Part shown: positions 25,138 through 34,002 of the stretch, piece after piece
Layout of the letters: every line of letters starts with the position of its first letter
Position numbering within the stretch: the stretch's first letter is position 1
Assembly (NCBI GenBank): GCA_051201605.1
Contig: CP179201.1
Span: 3,844,001 to 3,908,000 of the forward strand
Length of the DNA stretch: 64,000 bases
Source of the DNA: CABZJG01 sp902512685
GTDB lineage: Bacteria > Pseudomonadota > Alphaproteobacteria > Rhodobacterales > Rhodobacteraceae
Reading direction: 5' to 3'
Translations under genes and position numbers: made by a program
Notes under the pieces: generated by a model
The model's input: the letters and a program-made list of their open reading frames with translations, nothing else
The model's database searches: none
Told to the model about the DNA's origin: nothing

Positions 25138-25809
25138 ATGAACAGATCTTCCATCCAACAAATTTACCTTGAAGCAAAAAGCGCGGTGCAGTTGGCCTGT
25201 GGCGACAACCCCGTTTTCTATGATGCGCTAAATTTCATAAATACCCAGAATTTCTCTGGTGAAACCATCAACGAATTTACCGGCGGCGTTCCTCAGCATG
25301 AAAATCTGCTTTGCTCTGCTATTTCTAAAATACCGGACACGCCATTATTCCCACTAAAATCCGCTTTGATGGCTGGCTACAATCAATTGCAGTGGCGGGT
25401 TGATGAGGGCGGGTTTTACGCCAAAGGCGCTGACGTTGGTGATGGATACAGGCATGGAAACTTGCATAGCTTGCTGATCGGCCCAGAGGATTGTCCATTT
25501 ACGGCAAATGACTTTCTGCTCGGTTTCTTCTTTTTCTCCCCCCACACGCTTTACCGTGATCACAGACACTTGGCGCCTGAAATATACATCCCCTTGACTG
25601 GCCCCAGCGGGTGGCGGTTTAACCAAAGCGATTGGAAAGATCGCCCTGCCGGCAGCGCCATTTATAATCCGCCTAATATCGTGCATGCCACGCGGGTCTA
25701 CGAAACGCCGTTTCTTGCGCTTTTTGGCTGGTCGCAAGATATAGGATCAGCCTGCGAAGTTATTTTTGCAGGCGACTGGGAAAACATTGAAAAAGAGCTA
25801 GCGCCTTAA
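25138..25809 (+). CDS. Cupin dimethylsulfoniopropionate (DMSP) lyase-type protein, DddQ/DddL group
   Basis: Predicted to cleave the algal osmolyte DMSP to dimethyl sulfide and acrylate. It has 223 residues. Cupin motif 1 is HRHLAPEIYIPLTG, with Tyr139, His142, His144, Glu148 and Tyr150. Motif 2 is NPPNIVHATRVY, with His183. This reproduces the spacing Y-xx-H-x-H-xxx-E-x-Y...H that I recall for DddQ-type lyases (metal ligands plus catalytic tyrosine). The fold-level assignment is firm; true substrate is inferred because some family members have little activity. It lies next to the ilvA remnant, in accessory DNA, without the acrylate or DMSP-uptake genes nearby. The start has only a weak ribosome binding site. 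Confidence 0.72.
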   Translation: MNRSSIQQIYLEAKSAVQLACGDNPVFYDALNFINTQNFSGETINEFTGGVPQHENLLCSAISKIPDTPLFPLKSALMAGYNQLQWRVDEGGFYAKGADVGDGYRHGNLHSLLIGPEDCPFTANDFLLGFFFFSPHTLYRDHRHLAPEIYIPLTGPSGWRFNQSDWKDRPAGSAIYNPPNIVHATRVYETPFLALFGWSQDIGSACEVIFAGDWENIEKELAP

Positions 25810-25865
25810 ATAAGGTGCACTGGGGGATGCGTTCAAAATGCGCATTGCCGCCTGCAAAACCCATA

Positions 25866-26282
25866 TTATCCGTCTCGCCCCGGTTCATCTGGATCGCTTG
25901 AAAACAAGGCGATCTTGTTGCCGTGCGGGTCGCGCAGGTAGCCAACATAAAATTGCGGCCCATACGCATCGCGAAAGCCCGGCGCACCCTCGTCAAAGCC
26001 GCCTGCGGCAAGCGCGGCAGAGTGAAGATAGCGAACCTGCTTTTGATTGCGCGCCTCGAACGCAACCATAGCTCCGTTCCCGGCCGAGGCCAGATGTCCA
26101 TCAAAGGGGGGTTTAACGTAGAAATCTGGCAAAACAGGCGACTGCCCTGATGGTACGGGCAGCGCATAGCTTAGTCCCTCGGGTCCTTCTTTGAGCCCGT
26201 ACCCAAGGGCAGGCAGGAACGATCCGTAAAACCTTTTCGCACGCGCGATGTCGTCAGCCCCAACGGTCACATAGGCTATCAT
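25866..26282 (-). CDS. VOC (glyoxalase/bleomycin resistance) family protein
   Basis: A 138-residue protein with paired beta-alpha-beta3 units: MIAYVTVGADDIARAKRFYG at the N-terminus and YVGYLRDPHGNKIALFSSDP near the C-terminus, the classic VOC ends with metal-ligand type positions. Substrate cannot be assigned. It is convergent with the DMSP-lyase-type gene, leaving about 55 bases between them. Confidence 0.82.
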   Translation of the reverse strand: MIAYVTVGADDIARAKRFYGSFLPALGYGLKEGPEGLSYALPVPSGQSPVLPDFYVKPPFDGHLASAGNGAMVAFEARNQKQVRYLHSAALAAGGFDEGAPGFRDAYGPQFYVGYLRDPHGNKIALFSSDPDEPGRDG

Positions 26283-26401
26283 TCCCTCTGTTCCTTTTCG
26301 GAAGTTTGATTATAGGTGCAAGTTTACCATATTTTTTGGCACACAAACACATAATTTGGATCAAACGCCGCGCTTCTTCTGTTTTCATTTATAGTCCAAC
26401 C

Positions 26402-26734
26402 CTAGGCCGCAAACCGCTTGGGTGATTGGTCCAAGAACACCGCGCAGGCGCTGTCATAAACGGTGATAATCGCGCCCAGATCAACGCTGTCACTGCGCCC
26501 TTGGGCGGCAGCGGTTTCGCCCGTTTGGCACAGATCGGCAAATTGCGCAAAGCCTAGATTTAGCGCGCTGCCTTTTAAAAAGTGCAAATGCGCCTCAAGA
26601 TCGGACAGCCCCTGACCATCGCGGAGCAGTTCAATGATGGCGTCTACCTCTTCTAAAAACAGCTCGATAATCTCGGCAAAATCATCAACACCGACTTCTT
26701 CGCGTAGCTCGGCCACGCGGTCCCAAATTATCAT
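26402..26734 (-). CDS. Histidine phosphotransfer (Hpt) domain protein
   Basis: A 110-residue four-helix-bundle phosphorelay protein. The phospho-accepting histidine is in HLHFLKGSALNLGFAQF (HxLKGS motif, second His). ATG 26734 has an exact AGGAGGT ribosome binding site six bases upstream, which decides the start over an extension to 26776. It is divergent from the REC-PP2C gene. The two are likely partners in one relay, with a histidine kinase encoded elsewhere. Confidence 0.85.
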   Translation of the reverse strand: MIIWDRVAELREEVGVDDFAEIIELFLEEVDAIIELLRDGQGLSDLEAHLHFLKGSALNLGFAQFADLCQTGETAAAQGRSDSVDLGAIITVYDSACAVFLDQSPKRFAA

Positions 26735-26893
26735 CTGATACCTCCTACTCATCCCCGCAAAAAGCCTGCGCTCCAAGGGTAAACAAATCCTTGACCATTA
26801 AGATTTTAGCAACTCAAATTTAACCTTTTAGAGGTTCTTAACTCTCTGGCCCCAGTTTGAATTTGGGCAAAAACGGGGGGTCAGGTGACACAC

Positions 26894-28179
26894 ATGGCAC
26901 AAACGGCTGAAGGGCTGCATTGCGGCGCGGTAGAGCATATTTTAGTGGTTGACGACAGCCGCCTGCAGCGCCGCATTGTGTCGTCGATGCTCAAACGGTG
27001 GGGTTACCGCGTCACCGAGGCAGGCACCGGCGCAGATGCTTTGCAGCAGTGCACAGAAACCTGCCCCGACCTGATTGTCAGTGATTGGATGATGCCGGGA
27101 TGACGGGGCTTGAGTTTTGCCTGCAGCTGCGCGCGATGAACGCGGACCGCTATAGCTATTTTATCCTGCTGACGTCGAAATCAGAAAAAGATGAAATTGC
27201 CCATGGGCTGGAAAACGGCGCCGATGATTTTTTGACCAAGCCTGTGAATGCCCATGAGCTGCGCGCGCGCATTTCAGCCGGAGAGCGGATTTTACAAATG
27301 CAGCGCGAACTACAGGATAAAAACGCGCTGATCACCACCACGCTGGATGAGTTGCAAAACCTTTATAGCGCGCTGGACAAGGACCTGATCGAAGCGGAAA
27401 AGCTGCAACAATCGCTGATCAAGGACCGGCATAAAAGCTTTGGGCCGTTTGATTTATCGCTGATGCTGCACAGCGCCGGACATGTGGGCGGCGATCTGGT
27501 GGGGGTTTTTCCCGCCGGACCCAATCATTTGGGCATCTATGCAATTGATGTATCGGGCCATGGCATCAGCTCGGCGTTGATGACCGCGCGGCTGGCGGGA
27601 TATTTGTCGTCGGCTTCGGTAGCGCAAAATATGGCGCTGCGCTACGACGATGACGGACGGGTTCAGGTTTTACCCCCCGATGAAGTGATCGCCAAGCTCA
27701 ACACCGCCGTAGTGGACGAGCTGAAAACTGATCTCTACTTTACCTTGCTTTTGGCCGATCTTGATCTGCGCTCGGGCGCAATTCGAATGGCGCAGGCGGG
27801 CCACCCCCACCCGCTGATCCAGCGCGCTGACGGGCAAATTGAACAGCAAGGCCCCAGGGGGCTGCCCGTAGGGTTGGTCGAGGGTGCCACCGTTGAGGGT
27901 TTTAGCAGCACACTTGCCCCCGGTGACCGGCTGCTGATCCTGTCCGACGGGGTGACCGAATGCCCCAATCCGACGGGCCAAATGCTTGCCGAGGATGGGC
28001 TGGCGCAAATGGTGGATACCCTGCGCCCCAAACGCGGTGCAGATTTCTTAAACGGTCTGATATCGCAGCTGACATCGTTTTCCGGCAGCGATGATTTTCC
28101 CGATGATGTCTCGGGCATTTTGCTTGAATACCGCGGCGGCGCGGCTAAAGACCCGCTTGCTCTAGATAATCCAGGATAA
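26894..28179 (+). pseudogene. Response regulator with PP2C/SpoIIE phosphatase domain, frameshifted in the receiver
   Basis: Residues of the receiver run in one frame to VSDWMMPG, where TGA stops it at about 27101. The continuation MTGLEFCLQLRAMN is in the -1 frame and runs to 28179. Restoring one G in the GGG at 27098-27100 gives the normal receiver sequence DWMMPGMTGLE. The second part carries the receiver Thr/Lys (LLTSKSEK, FLTKPVNAHE), a coiled-coil linker (about 27300-27420) and a PP2C domain (GDLVGVFPAG, YAIDVSGHGISSALM, LLILSDGVTE). Such proteins act as phosphorylation-controlled Ser/Thr phosphatases in partner-switching. It is either a broken gene, a sequence error, or a -1 slippage site. 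Its end overlaps the convergent Nudix gene by 35 bases. Confidence 0.75.
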
Positions 28180-28594
28180 AGGCCCGATCCCCGGGGTTTT
28201 CCACCAGCTCAGCGGCCAGAGCAGCTGGCACCAGATGATCTGTGTGTCCCTCCTCTGTCGGATCCCCCAATCGGCGCACCGGATCGGCGCAATACACCGT
28301 ACAGATTTTATCCGCCCAAAGATCATATTCCGGCATATAGGCAAAGCGCCGGAACGCGCCCACGCGCCGCGGGCGGGCAATTCGCCAGCCGGTTTCTTCC
28401 ATCACTTCGCGGTAGAGTGCCGAAATAGGATGTTCGCCGGGGTCAATACCGCCCCCGGGCAATTGAAATTCCGGCTCTGGTTTCATTTGATGGGTCAGCA
28501 AAAGCTGATTGCCCAAGGGCAAAATTGCATAAATGCCAGGGCGCAGCACATAGGATTGTCCGCTGCGCGGGGGGGTGCCATACCGTTTAATCAT
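28145..28594 (-). CDS. Nudix hydrolase
   Basis: A 149-residue Nudix protein. The catalytic box GGIDPGEHPISALYREVMEE followed by TGW fits GX5EX7REUXEEXGU completely. The N-terminal strand is GIYAILPLGNQLLLTHQ. The substrate, a nucleoside diphosphate linked to some moiety, is not predictable. It is convergent with the REC-PP2C gene (35-base overlap) and divergent from hslO. Confidence 0.85.
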   Translation of the reverse strand: MIKRYGTPPRSGQSYVLRPGIYAILPLGNQLLLTHQMKPEPEFQLPGGGIDPGEHPISALYREVMEETGWRIARPRRVGAFRRFAYMPEYDLWADKICTVYCADPVRRLGDPTEEGHTDHLVPAALAAELVENPGDRAFILDYLEQAGL

Positions 28595-28672
28595 AGCTCA
28601 TACCCTTGGACCGATACTTGCCCCCCTTATATAGACAGGGTAAGGCACCACAAGCCGTTAAAAGGAAAGCGA

Positions 28673-29671
28673 ATGTCACGAGCAAAGCAACTGGCCTGGG
28701 ACGATACGGTTTTACCGTTCCAGTTGGATAAATCTGATATCAGGGGCCGCGTGGCCCGGCTTGACGGCGTTCTCAGCGGCGTGCTGCGCCAGCATAACTA
28801 TCCTGCGCAAGTCGAAGCGCTGGTGGCCGAAATGACATTGCTCACGGCGCTCATCGGGCACAGCATCAAACTGCGCTGGAAACTATCGCTTCAGGTGCAG
28901 TCAAAAGGCGCGGTTCGGCGCATTGCCACCGACTATTACGGCCCCAGCGAAGAGGGTGAGCCAGCGCGCATCCGCGCCTATGCAAGCTATGATGCCGACC
29001 GGCTTGCAGAGGGCGATCCGTTTGACCAAATCGGCGAAGGGTATTTCGCAATTTTAATCGACCAAGGCGAAGGCACCCAGCCCTATCAGGGCATCACCCC
29101 GATTGCCGGCGGGTCTTTGGCCACCTGCGCCGAGGCCTATTTTGCGCAGTCCGAACAATTGCCAAGCCGGTTCTCACTCAGCTTTGGCCGCTCAAGCGAA
29201 CCCGGGGTCTCCGAACACTGGCGCGCCGGCGGGATTATGCTGCAGCATATGCCGAAATCCAGCCTCTCGGCCACCGATGGCGAAGCCACTGGCGAAGACG
29301 GTCTGCTTGCAGCCAGTGATTTGCTGAAGGGTGATGATAGCGAAAACTGGAACCGGGCGAATATCTTGCTCGATACGGTAGAAGAGCTGGAACTGATCGG
29401 CCCAACCGTATCGCCAGATGACGTTCTGATACGCCTGTTTCACGAAGAAACGCCGCGGGTTTACGACGCGCAAACCCTGCGCTTTGGATGTACCTGCTCA
29501 GAAGAGCGGGTGCGCCAATCGCTGTCGATCTATTCGGCCAAGGATATTGAAACCATGACCACGCCAGACGGACGGGTCACTGCCGACTGCCAGTTCTGCG
29601 GGGCGCATTACGATCTCGATCCGGCCACTGTCGGGTTCGAGGCCAAAACTGATGATGTCGCCCAGCGCTGA
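28673..29671 (+). CDS. hslO: Redox-regulated holdase chaperone Hsp33
   Basis: Prevents aggregation under oxidative stress. It has 332 residues from ATG 28673, which has an AAAGGAAAG site; the long upstream extension to 28235 is antisense to the Nudix gene and was rejected. The C-terminal redox switch zinc site is FGCTCSEERV ... ADCQFCGAHY (CxC-X27-32-CxxC). The N-terminal domain includes LTALIGHSIKLRWKLSLQVQ. It overlaps the following CoA pyrophosphatase gene by 20 bases, heading a three-gene operon with cca. Confidence 0.93.
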   Translation: MSRAKQLAWDDTVLPFQLDKSDIRGRVARLDGVLSGVLRQHNYPAQVEALVAEMTLLTALIGHSIKLRWKLSLQVQSKGAVRRIATDYYGPSEEGEPARIRAYASYDADRLAEGDPFDQIGEGYFAILIDQGEGTQPYQGITPIAGGSLATCAEAYFAQSEQLPSRFSLSFGRSSEPGVSEHWRAGGIMLQHMPKSSLSATDGEATGEDGLLAASDLLKGDDSENWNRANILLDTVEELELIGPTVSPDDVLIRLFHEETPRVYDAQTLRFGCTCSEERVRQSLSIYSAKDIETMTTPDGRVTADCQFCGAHYDLDPATVGFEAKTDDVAQR

Positions 29672-30260
29672 TCCTTTGGCAGCGCTGCACAGCGCGCTGA
29701 CGTCTACTGCGGGCGGGTCGTCGGATTATGATCTGAACCCCGCGGTGGTTTTGCCGCCCAATCGGGTTTTACGGCGCGCCGCCGTCTTGGTGGCAATCGA
29801 GCCACATCCTGACGGCCCGCGGGTGCTATTGACCAAACGCGCTGCGCATCTTGACCACCATCCGGGTCAGGTTGCCTTTCCCGGCGGCAAAGTCGATCCC
29901 GGTGACCGTGATGATACCGCAGCCGCGCTACGCGAAGCCCAAGAAGAGGTCGGGCTTGAGCCGTCCAATGTGGCTGTGCTTGGTCATTTGTCTGCCCATG
30001 AAACAGTGACCGGATTTCGTGTCACCCCCGTGGTCGGGCAGCTTGGCACCAACTTTACACCCGTTCCAGAAGCCGGCGAGGTGGAGGAGGTATTTCATGT
30101 CCCTCTGGCATTTTTAGCCGATCTGGCCAACTATACCGTGGAAGCACGGCGCTGGAACAATCAGTGGCGGCGCTATTACACCGTGCCTTACGGCCCCTAT
30201 TACATCTGGGGGGCGACGGCACGCATACTATACGGGCTGGCCGAAAGGATGCCGCGATGA
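29652..30260 (+). CDS. CoA pyrophosphatase-type Nudix hydrolase
   Basis: A 202-residue Nudix protein of the NudL/CoAse group, expected to hydrolyse CoA to 4'-phosphopantetheine and 3',5'-ADP. The family signature upstream of the box, LLTKRAAHLDHHPGQVAFPG, is clear. The Nudix box follows (GGKVDPGDRDDTAAALREAQ, then EEVGL). The first box glutamate is Asp, a change seen in this group. Its start lies inside hslO, and its stop overlaps the cca start as ATGA, so translation of the three genes is probably coupled. Confidence 0.88.
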   Translation: MMSPSADPLAALHSALTSTAGGSSDYDLNPAVVLPPNRVLRRAAVLVAIEPHPDGPRVLLTKRAAHLDHHPGQVAFPGGKVDPGDRDDTAAALREAQEEVGLEPSNVAVLGHLSAHETVTGFRVTPVVGQLGTNFTPVPEAGEVEEVFHVPLAFLADLANYTVEARRWNNQWRRYYTVPYGPYYIWGATARILYGLAERMPR

Positions 30261-31405
30261 AACTGTCGGGGGACTGGTATAAGGCGGCGGCGCCGCAGCG
30301 CCTGTGCAGCGTGCTGGACGCAGGCGGCCATCAGGCGCTTTTCGTCGGCGGCTGCGTGCGCAATGATCTGCTTGGGGCCGCGGTAAGCGATATTGATATC
30401 GCCACCGATGCGCGGCCAGAGCGGATGATTGAGCTGGCCAAGGCCGCCGGATTAAAGTCCATCCCCACCGGGATTGACCATGGCACAGTAACCGTTGTGG
30501 TCAGCGGCACGGCCTTTGAGGTGACCAGCTTTCGCACCGATGTCAGCACCGATGGCCGGCGTGCGTTGGTGGCCTTTTGCGATGATATCACCGCCGATGC
30601 CCAGCGCCGGGATTTCACCATGAACGCGCTATATGCACAGGCCTCGGGCGCGGTGATCGACCCGCTTGAGGGTCTTGGTGATCTGCGGGCGCGGCGGGTA
30701 CGGTTTATTAAGGATGCAGCCCAGCGTATCAAGGAAGATTACCTGCGCATCCTGCGGTTTTTTCGCTTTTCTGCATGGTATGGCGATCCGCAACTGGGCT
30801 TTGATCCAGAGGCGCTGGCGGCGATTGGCGCCCATATCGGCGGATTGGATGGTCTGTCCAAAGAACGTATCGGCAATGAGCTTTTAAAACTTTTGGCGGC
30901 ACCTGATCCGGCGCCCAGTTTAGCCGTCATGCGCGCCACCGGTGTCTTGATGCGGGTTTTGAATGGCGCCGATGACAGGGCCAATGGGCTTTTGGTGCAT
31001 CTTGAGCAGGGCAACGGCGTGGGGCCTGCCCCCCTCCGGCGCTTGGCAGCGCTTGGCGGCATGGATGTCCAAGCCGCGCTGCGGCTGAGCAAACAGCAAG
31101 ATAAAACCCTAACGCTTTACAGAGGCGAAATGGGCAGCGCATCGGGCGCTGGGGAGCTGGGCTATCGCCACGGCGTGATTGCTGCAAAAGATATTTTGCT
31201 GCTGCGCGCAGCGCAGTTTGAATCCGAAGTGGCACGCGAGGATTTTAATGCCGCTGACATTGGGGCCAATGCAACTTTTCCGGTTGCAGCTCAGGATTTG
31301 ATGCCGCAGTATTCGGGGGCGCAATTGGGCGCAGAGCTACGGACATTGGAACAGCGCTGGATTGACTCAGGCTTTCAACTGAGCAAAAAAGCGCTTTTGT
31401 CTTAA
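30257..31405 (+). CDS. cca: CCA tRNA nucleotidyltransferase / poly(A) polymerase family
   Basis: Adds or repairs the 3' CCA of tRNA. It has 382 residues of the class II nucleotidyltransferase family: LFVGGCVRNDLLG with the DxD pair in SDIDIATDA, TGIDHGTVTVVV, QRRDFTMNALY and RIKEDYLRILRFFRFSAWYG. ATG 30257 overlaps the stop of the previous gene (ATGA). It is the last gene of the hslO operon; the next gene is a dead lysE. Confidence 0.92.
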   Translation: MKLSGDWYKAAAPQRLCSVLDAGGHQALFVGGCVRNDLLGAAVSDIDIATDARPERMIELAKAAGLKSIPTGIDHGTVTVVVSGTAFEVTSFRTDVSTDGRRALVAFCDDITADAQRRDFTMNALYAQASGAVIDPLEGLGDLRARRVRFIKDAAQRIKEDYLRILRFFRFSAWYGDPQLGFDPEALAAIGAHIGGLDGLSKERIGNELLKLLAAPDPAPSLAVMRATGVLMRVLNGADDRANGLLVHLEQGNGVGPAPLRRLAALGGMDVQAALRLSKQQDKTLTLYRGEMGSASGAGELGYRHGVIAAKDILLLRAAQFESEVAREDFNAADIGANATFPVAAQDLMPQYSGAQLGAELRTLEQRWIDSGFQLSKKALLS

Positions 31406-31458
31406 AAAGTTTCGACATCGGCCGTTCAGGCGAACGGTTTCTATATTGGGGAATATCT

Positions 31459-32056
31459 TTGGACCTTTATAGCCTATTTACCCTTACTCTTTTGGCCGCG
31501 TCCTCGGCTTTTACCCCCGGTCCAAACAACGCTTTGGTTGCAGCCCCGGGGGTCAATTTTGGCTACCGCCGAACGCTGCCGCATATTTTCAGCATTGCGC
31601 TCGGGTTTGCGGTGATGATTTTCATCATCGGTCTATTTTCTGGGCCAGCTGTTTCAACAAAGCGCCGTGCTGCGCGAGCTCTTGCGCTGGGCCGGAGTTT
31701 TGCTGCTGCTTTATGTGGCGTCTAAAATCGCCACGGCAGGCGGGCTCACCGACAGCGGCGGGCAAAGTCGGCCGTTCCGGTTTATCGAAGCGGCGGGGTT
31801 TCAATGGATCAATCCCTAAGCCTGGGCCATGGCCGGCGCCATCACCGCTCAGTTTATTGATCCTATGGCCACTGTCCAAACCGCCCTGATCATTTCGGCG
31901 GTTTTCGCGATCACGGGGCTTTTCTCGGCATCTGCATGGACATTTTTAGGGCAATGGCTATCGCAGTTTCTAAATAGCCCAGAGCGGCAGGCTTTGTTCA
32001 ACAAGGTCATGGGGGCCTTGGTTGCAGACTGTGTTTTCGGATTGGTGTTTGAGTGA
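31459..32056 (+). pseudogene. LysE/RhtB-type amino acid exporter, inactivated
   Basis: The 5' part reads LFTLTLLAASSAFTPGPNNA, the hallmark of LysE-family exporters, then YRRTLPHIFSIALGFAVMIF. After the T-run at 31636-31639 the frame is lost; removing one T restores LFLGQLFQQSAVLRELLRWAG. The continued frame then meets an in-frame TAA at 31817-31819 within INP-stop-AWAMAGAI and continues to LVADCVFGLVFE at 32056. The start would be TTG 31459. Two independent lesions make this a true pseudogene. Confidence 0.85.
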
Positions 32057-32111
32057 CCGTGTGATCCGCGCCTTAAAAACGCGTTTAGGTAGAAACCCGT
32101 TAGATTTCCTC

Positions 32112-32139
32112 TTTACAAAATTTCCCAAGCGCGTATTCT
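32112..32139 (+). promoter_or_regulatory. Promoter of the first ABC exporter gene
   Basis: TTTACA (32112-32117) and TATTCT (32134-32139) are separated by 16 bases. The same pair with the same spacing recurs before the third ABC paralogue (35894-35921). The following bases, through TATGA, are also conserved between the two loci. Shared promoter sequence supports both the promoter call and the paralogy. Confidence 0.5.
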
Positions 32140-32172
32140 GAGCGGCTTTTTATGACCTGCCGAGGCGCTTTT

Positions 32173-34002
32173 ATGTTCCGCTTTTTTGAAACCCTTGTTG
32201 ATCCCTATTGCGAGTATGCGCAAACCGATCGGCCGCCCACTGGTCTGTGGCCCTTTATGCTTGAGTATTGCCGCCCGTTTTATCGTGTGTTCTGGCTGGC
32301 AGCCTTTATGTCGTTTGTGGTAGCGGCGAGCGAGCTGGGGCTCATATACTATTTGGGCTGGATTGTGGATGCGATGCAGGGCGATCCCCTAACGGCGCTT
32401 ACAAAGCTTGCGCCAACCTTGATCGGCCTGACAATTTTCATTTTGCTTTTGCGGCCGCTGATGTACGGCCTGCATGTTTTACTGTTGAACCAGACCATTT
32501 TGCCCAATCTGACCACCGTGGTGCGGTGGCGGTCGCACCGCCATGTGATGCGGCAATCAGTGGGTTGGTTTGAAAATGATTTTGCTGGCCGTATAGCCAA
32601 CCGCGTGATGCAAACCCCGCGTTCGGCCGGCGAAGCAGTGTTTCAGGTGTTTGACGCGCTCAGCTATTCCATCGCTTATATCATCGGGGCCTTTGTCCTG
32701 CTGTTTCAGGCTGATGTACGGCTAACCATTCCGCTGGTGATTTGGTTTGGCCTTTATCTGGTCTTGCTCAAATGGACAGTGAAGAATGTCGAGCCGGCCT
32801 CGAAAGCGTCCTCGGATGCGCGCTCTGAGCTCAACGGCCGCGTGGTGGACAGCTATACCAACATCCACTCGGTCAAAATGTTCGCGCATGAAGATTACGA
32901 AATCACCTATGCCAAGGAAGCGATTGAAAACAACCGCCGAAAATTTATCCGTGAGATGCGCATTTACAGCGTCATGGATTTGAACCTTATGGTGCTGAAT
33001 GGTCTGCTGATCATCGGCGTGGTGGGCTGGGCCGTGGCGCTTTGGGTCCAAGGCAGTGCCAGCGCCGGAATTGTGGCGGCGGCGGCGGCTTTGGTGCTGC
33101 GTCTGAATGCGATGACAGGCTGGATCATGTGGGCCATCACATCGTTTTTCCAAGAAATGGGCGTGGTCGCCGAAGGCATGGAAACCATCGCCCAACCCGT
33201 GACACTGGTGGATGCACTGGGGGCCAAACAGCTACAGGTACCCGAAGCCAAAATCGAAATTCACGATGTAACCCACCATTACGGCCGCGACAGCGGCGGG
33301 CTTGACCGGCTTTCGCTTACCATCCGGCCGGGCGAAAAGATCGGGCTGGTGGGCCGCTCGGGCGCGGGTAAATCCACGCTCTTTAAACTGCTGCTGCGGT
33401 TTTACGATGCCGAGTCCGGTCATATTTTGATCGACGGTCAGGATATCGCAGCGGTCACTCAGGACAGCCTGCGCGCCCAGATCGGCATGGTGCAGCAGGA
33501 CAGCAGCCTGTTGCACCGATCCCTGCGCGACAACATCCGCTATGGTCGCAATTCGGCCAGTGAAGCCGAGATTAGCGCCGCCGCCGCACAGGCCCAAGCG
33601 GATGAATTTATCGGCGACCTGCAAGACCTTGAAGGGCGCAGTGGCTATGATGCCCGCGTTGGCGAGCGCGGTGTCAAACTGTCGGGCGGTCAACGCCAGC
33701 GGATCGCTCTGGCGCGGGTGATTTTAAAAGACGCGCCGATCTTGTTGCTGGACGAAGCCACAAGCGCGCTCGACAGCGAGGTCGAGGCGGCGATCCAAGA
33801 CACGCTTTACGGCATGATGGAGGGCAAAACCGTGATCGCCATTGCCCACCGGCTGTCCACCATTGCCCATATGGACCGCATATTGGTGATGGATGAGGGC
33901 CGCATTGTCGAAGATGGCAGCCATAGCGAATTGCTGGCCCAAGGCGGGCTTTACGCCGGTTTCTGGGCCCGCCAGTCGGGGGGATTTATTGATGTGGCGT
34001 AA
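32173..34002 (+). CDS. ABC exporter half-transporter (permease plus ATPase), first of pair
   Basis: A 609-residue ABC protein. The N-terminal half has six membrane segments (for example FYRVFWLAAFMSFVVAASEL, GLTIFILLLRPLMYGL, SIAYIIGAFVLLF). The C-terminal nucleotide-binding domain has Walker A GLVGRSGAGKST, Q-loop VQQDSSLLHRS, signature LSGGQRQRIALARV, Walker B ILLLDEATSALDSE and H-loop IAIAHRLST. ATG 32173 was chosen over 32152. Its end overlaps the second ABC gene by 11 bases, so the two products likely form a heterodimer at the inner membrane. Substrate is unknown. A 673-bp stretch of its 3' half is copied almost exactly at 36713-37385. Confidence 0.88.
   Translation: MFRFFETLVDPYCEYAQTDRPPTGLWPFMLEYCRPFYRVFWLAAFMSFVVAASELGLIYYLGWIVDAMQGDPLTALTKLAPTLIGLTIFILLLRPLMYGLHVLLLNQTILPNLTTVVRWRSHRHVMRQSVGWFENDFAGRIANRVMQTPRSAGEAVFQVFDALSYSIAYIIGAFVLLFQADVRLTIPLVIWFGLYLVLLKWTVKNVEPASKASSDARSELNGRVVDSYTNIHSVKMFAHEDYEITYAKEAIENNRRKFIREMRIYSVMDLNLMVLNGLLIIGVVGWAVALWVQGSASAGIVAAAAALVLRLNAMTGWIMWAITSFFQEMGVVAEGMETIAQPVTLVDALGAKQLQVPEAKIEIHDVTHHYGRDSGGLDRLSLTIRPGEKIGLVGRSGAGKSTLFKLLLRFYDAESGHILIDGQDIAAVTQDSLRAQIGMVQQDSSLLHRSLRDNIRYGRNSASEAEISAAAAQAQADEFIGDLQDLEGRSGYDARVGERGVKLSGGQRQRIALARVILKDAPILLLDEATSALDSEVEAAIQDTLYGMMEGKTVIAIAHRLSTIAHMDRILVMDEGRIVEDGSHSELLAQGGLYAGFWARQSGGFIDVA
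33298..33970 (+). repeat. 673-bp duplicated nucleotide-binding-domain segment, donor copy
   Basis: Covers the ATPase domain of the first ABC gene from just before GGLDRLSL to FWA. It is 668/673 identical (five transitions, no gaps) to 36713-37385, 3415 bp downstream in direct orientation. The flanks diverge at once on both sides. Confidence 0.95.

Noticed and set aside
28235..28672. N-terminal extension of hslO
   Set aside because: It is antisense to a convincing Nudix gene, and ATG 28673 has a good ribosome binding site and the normal Hsp33 start.
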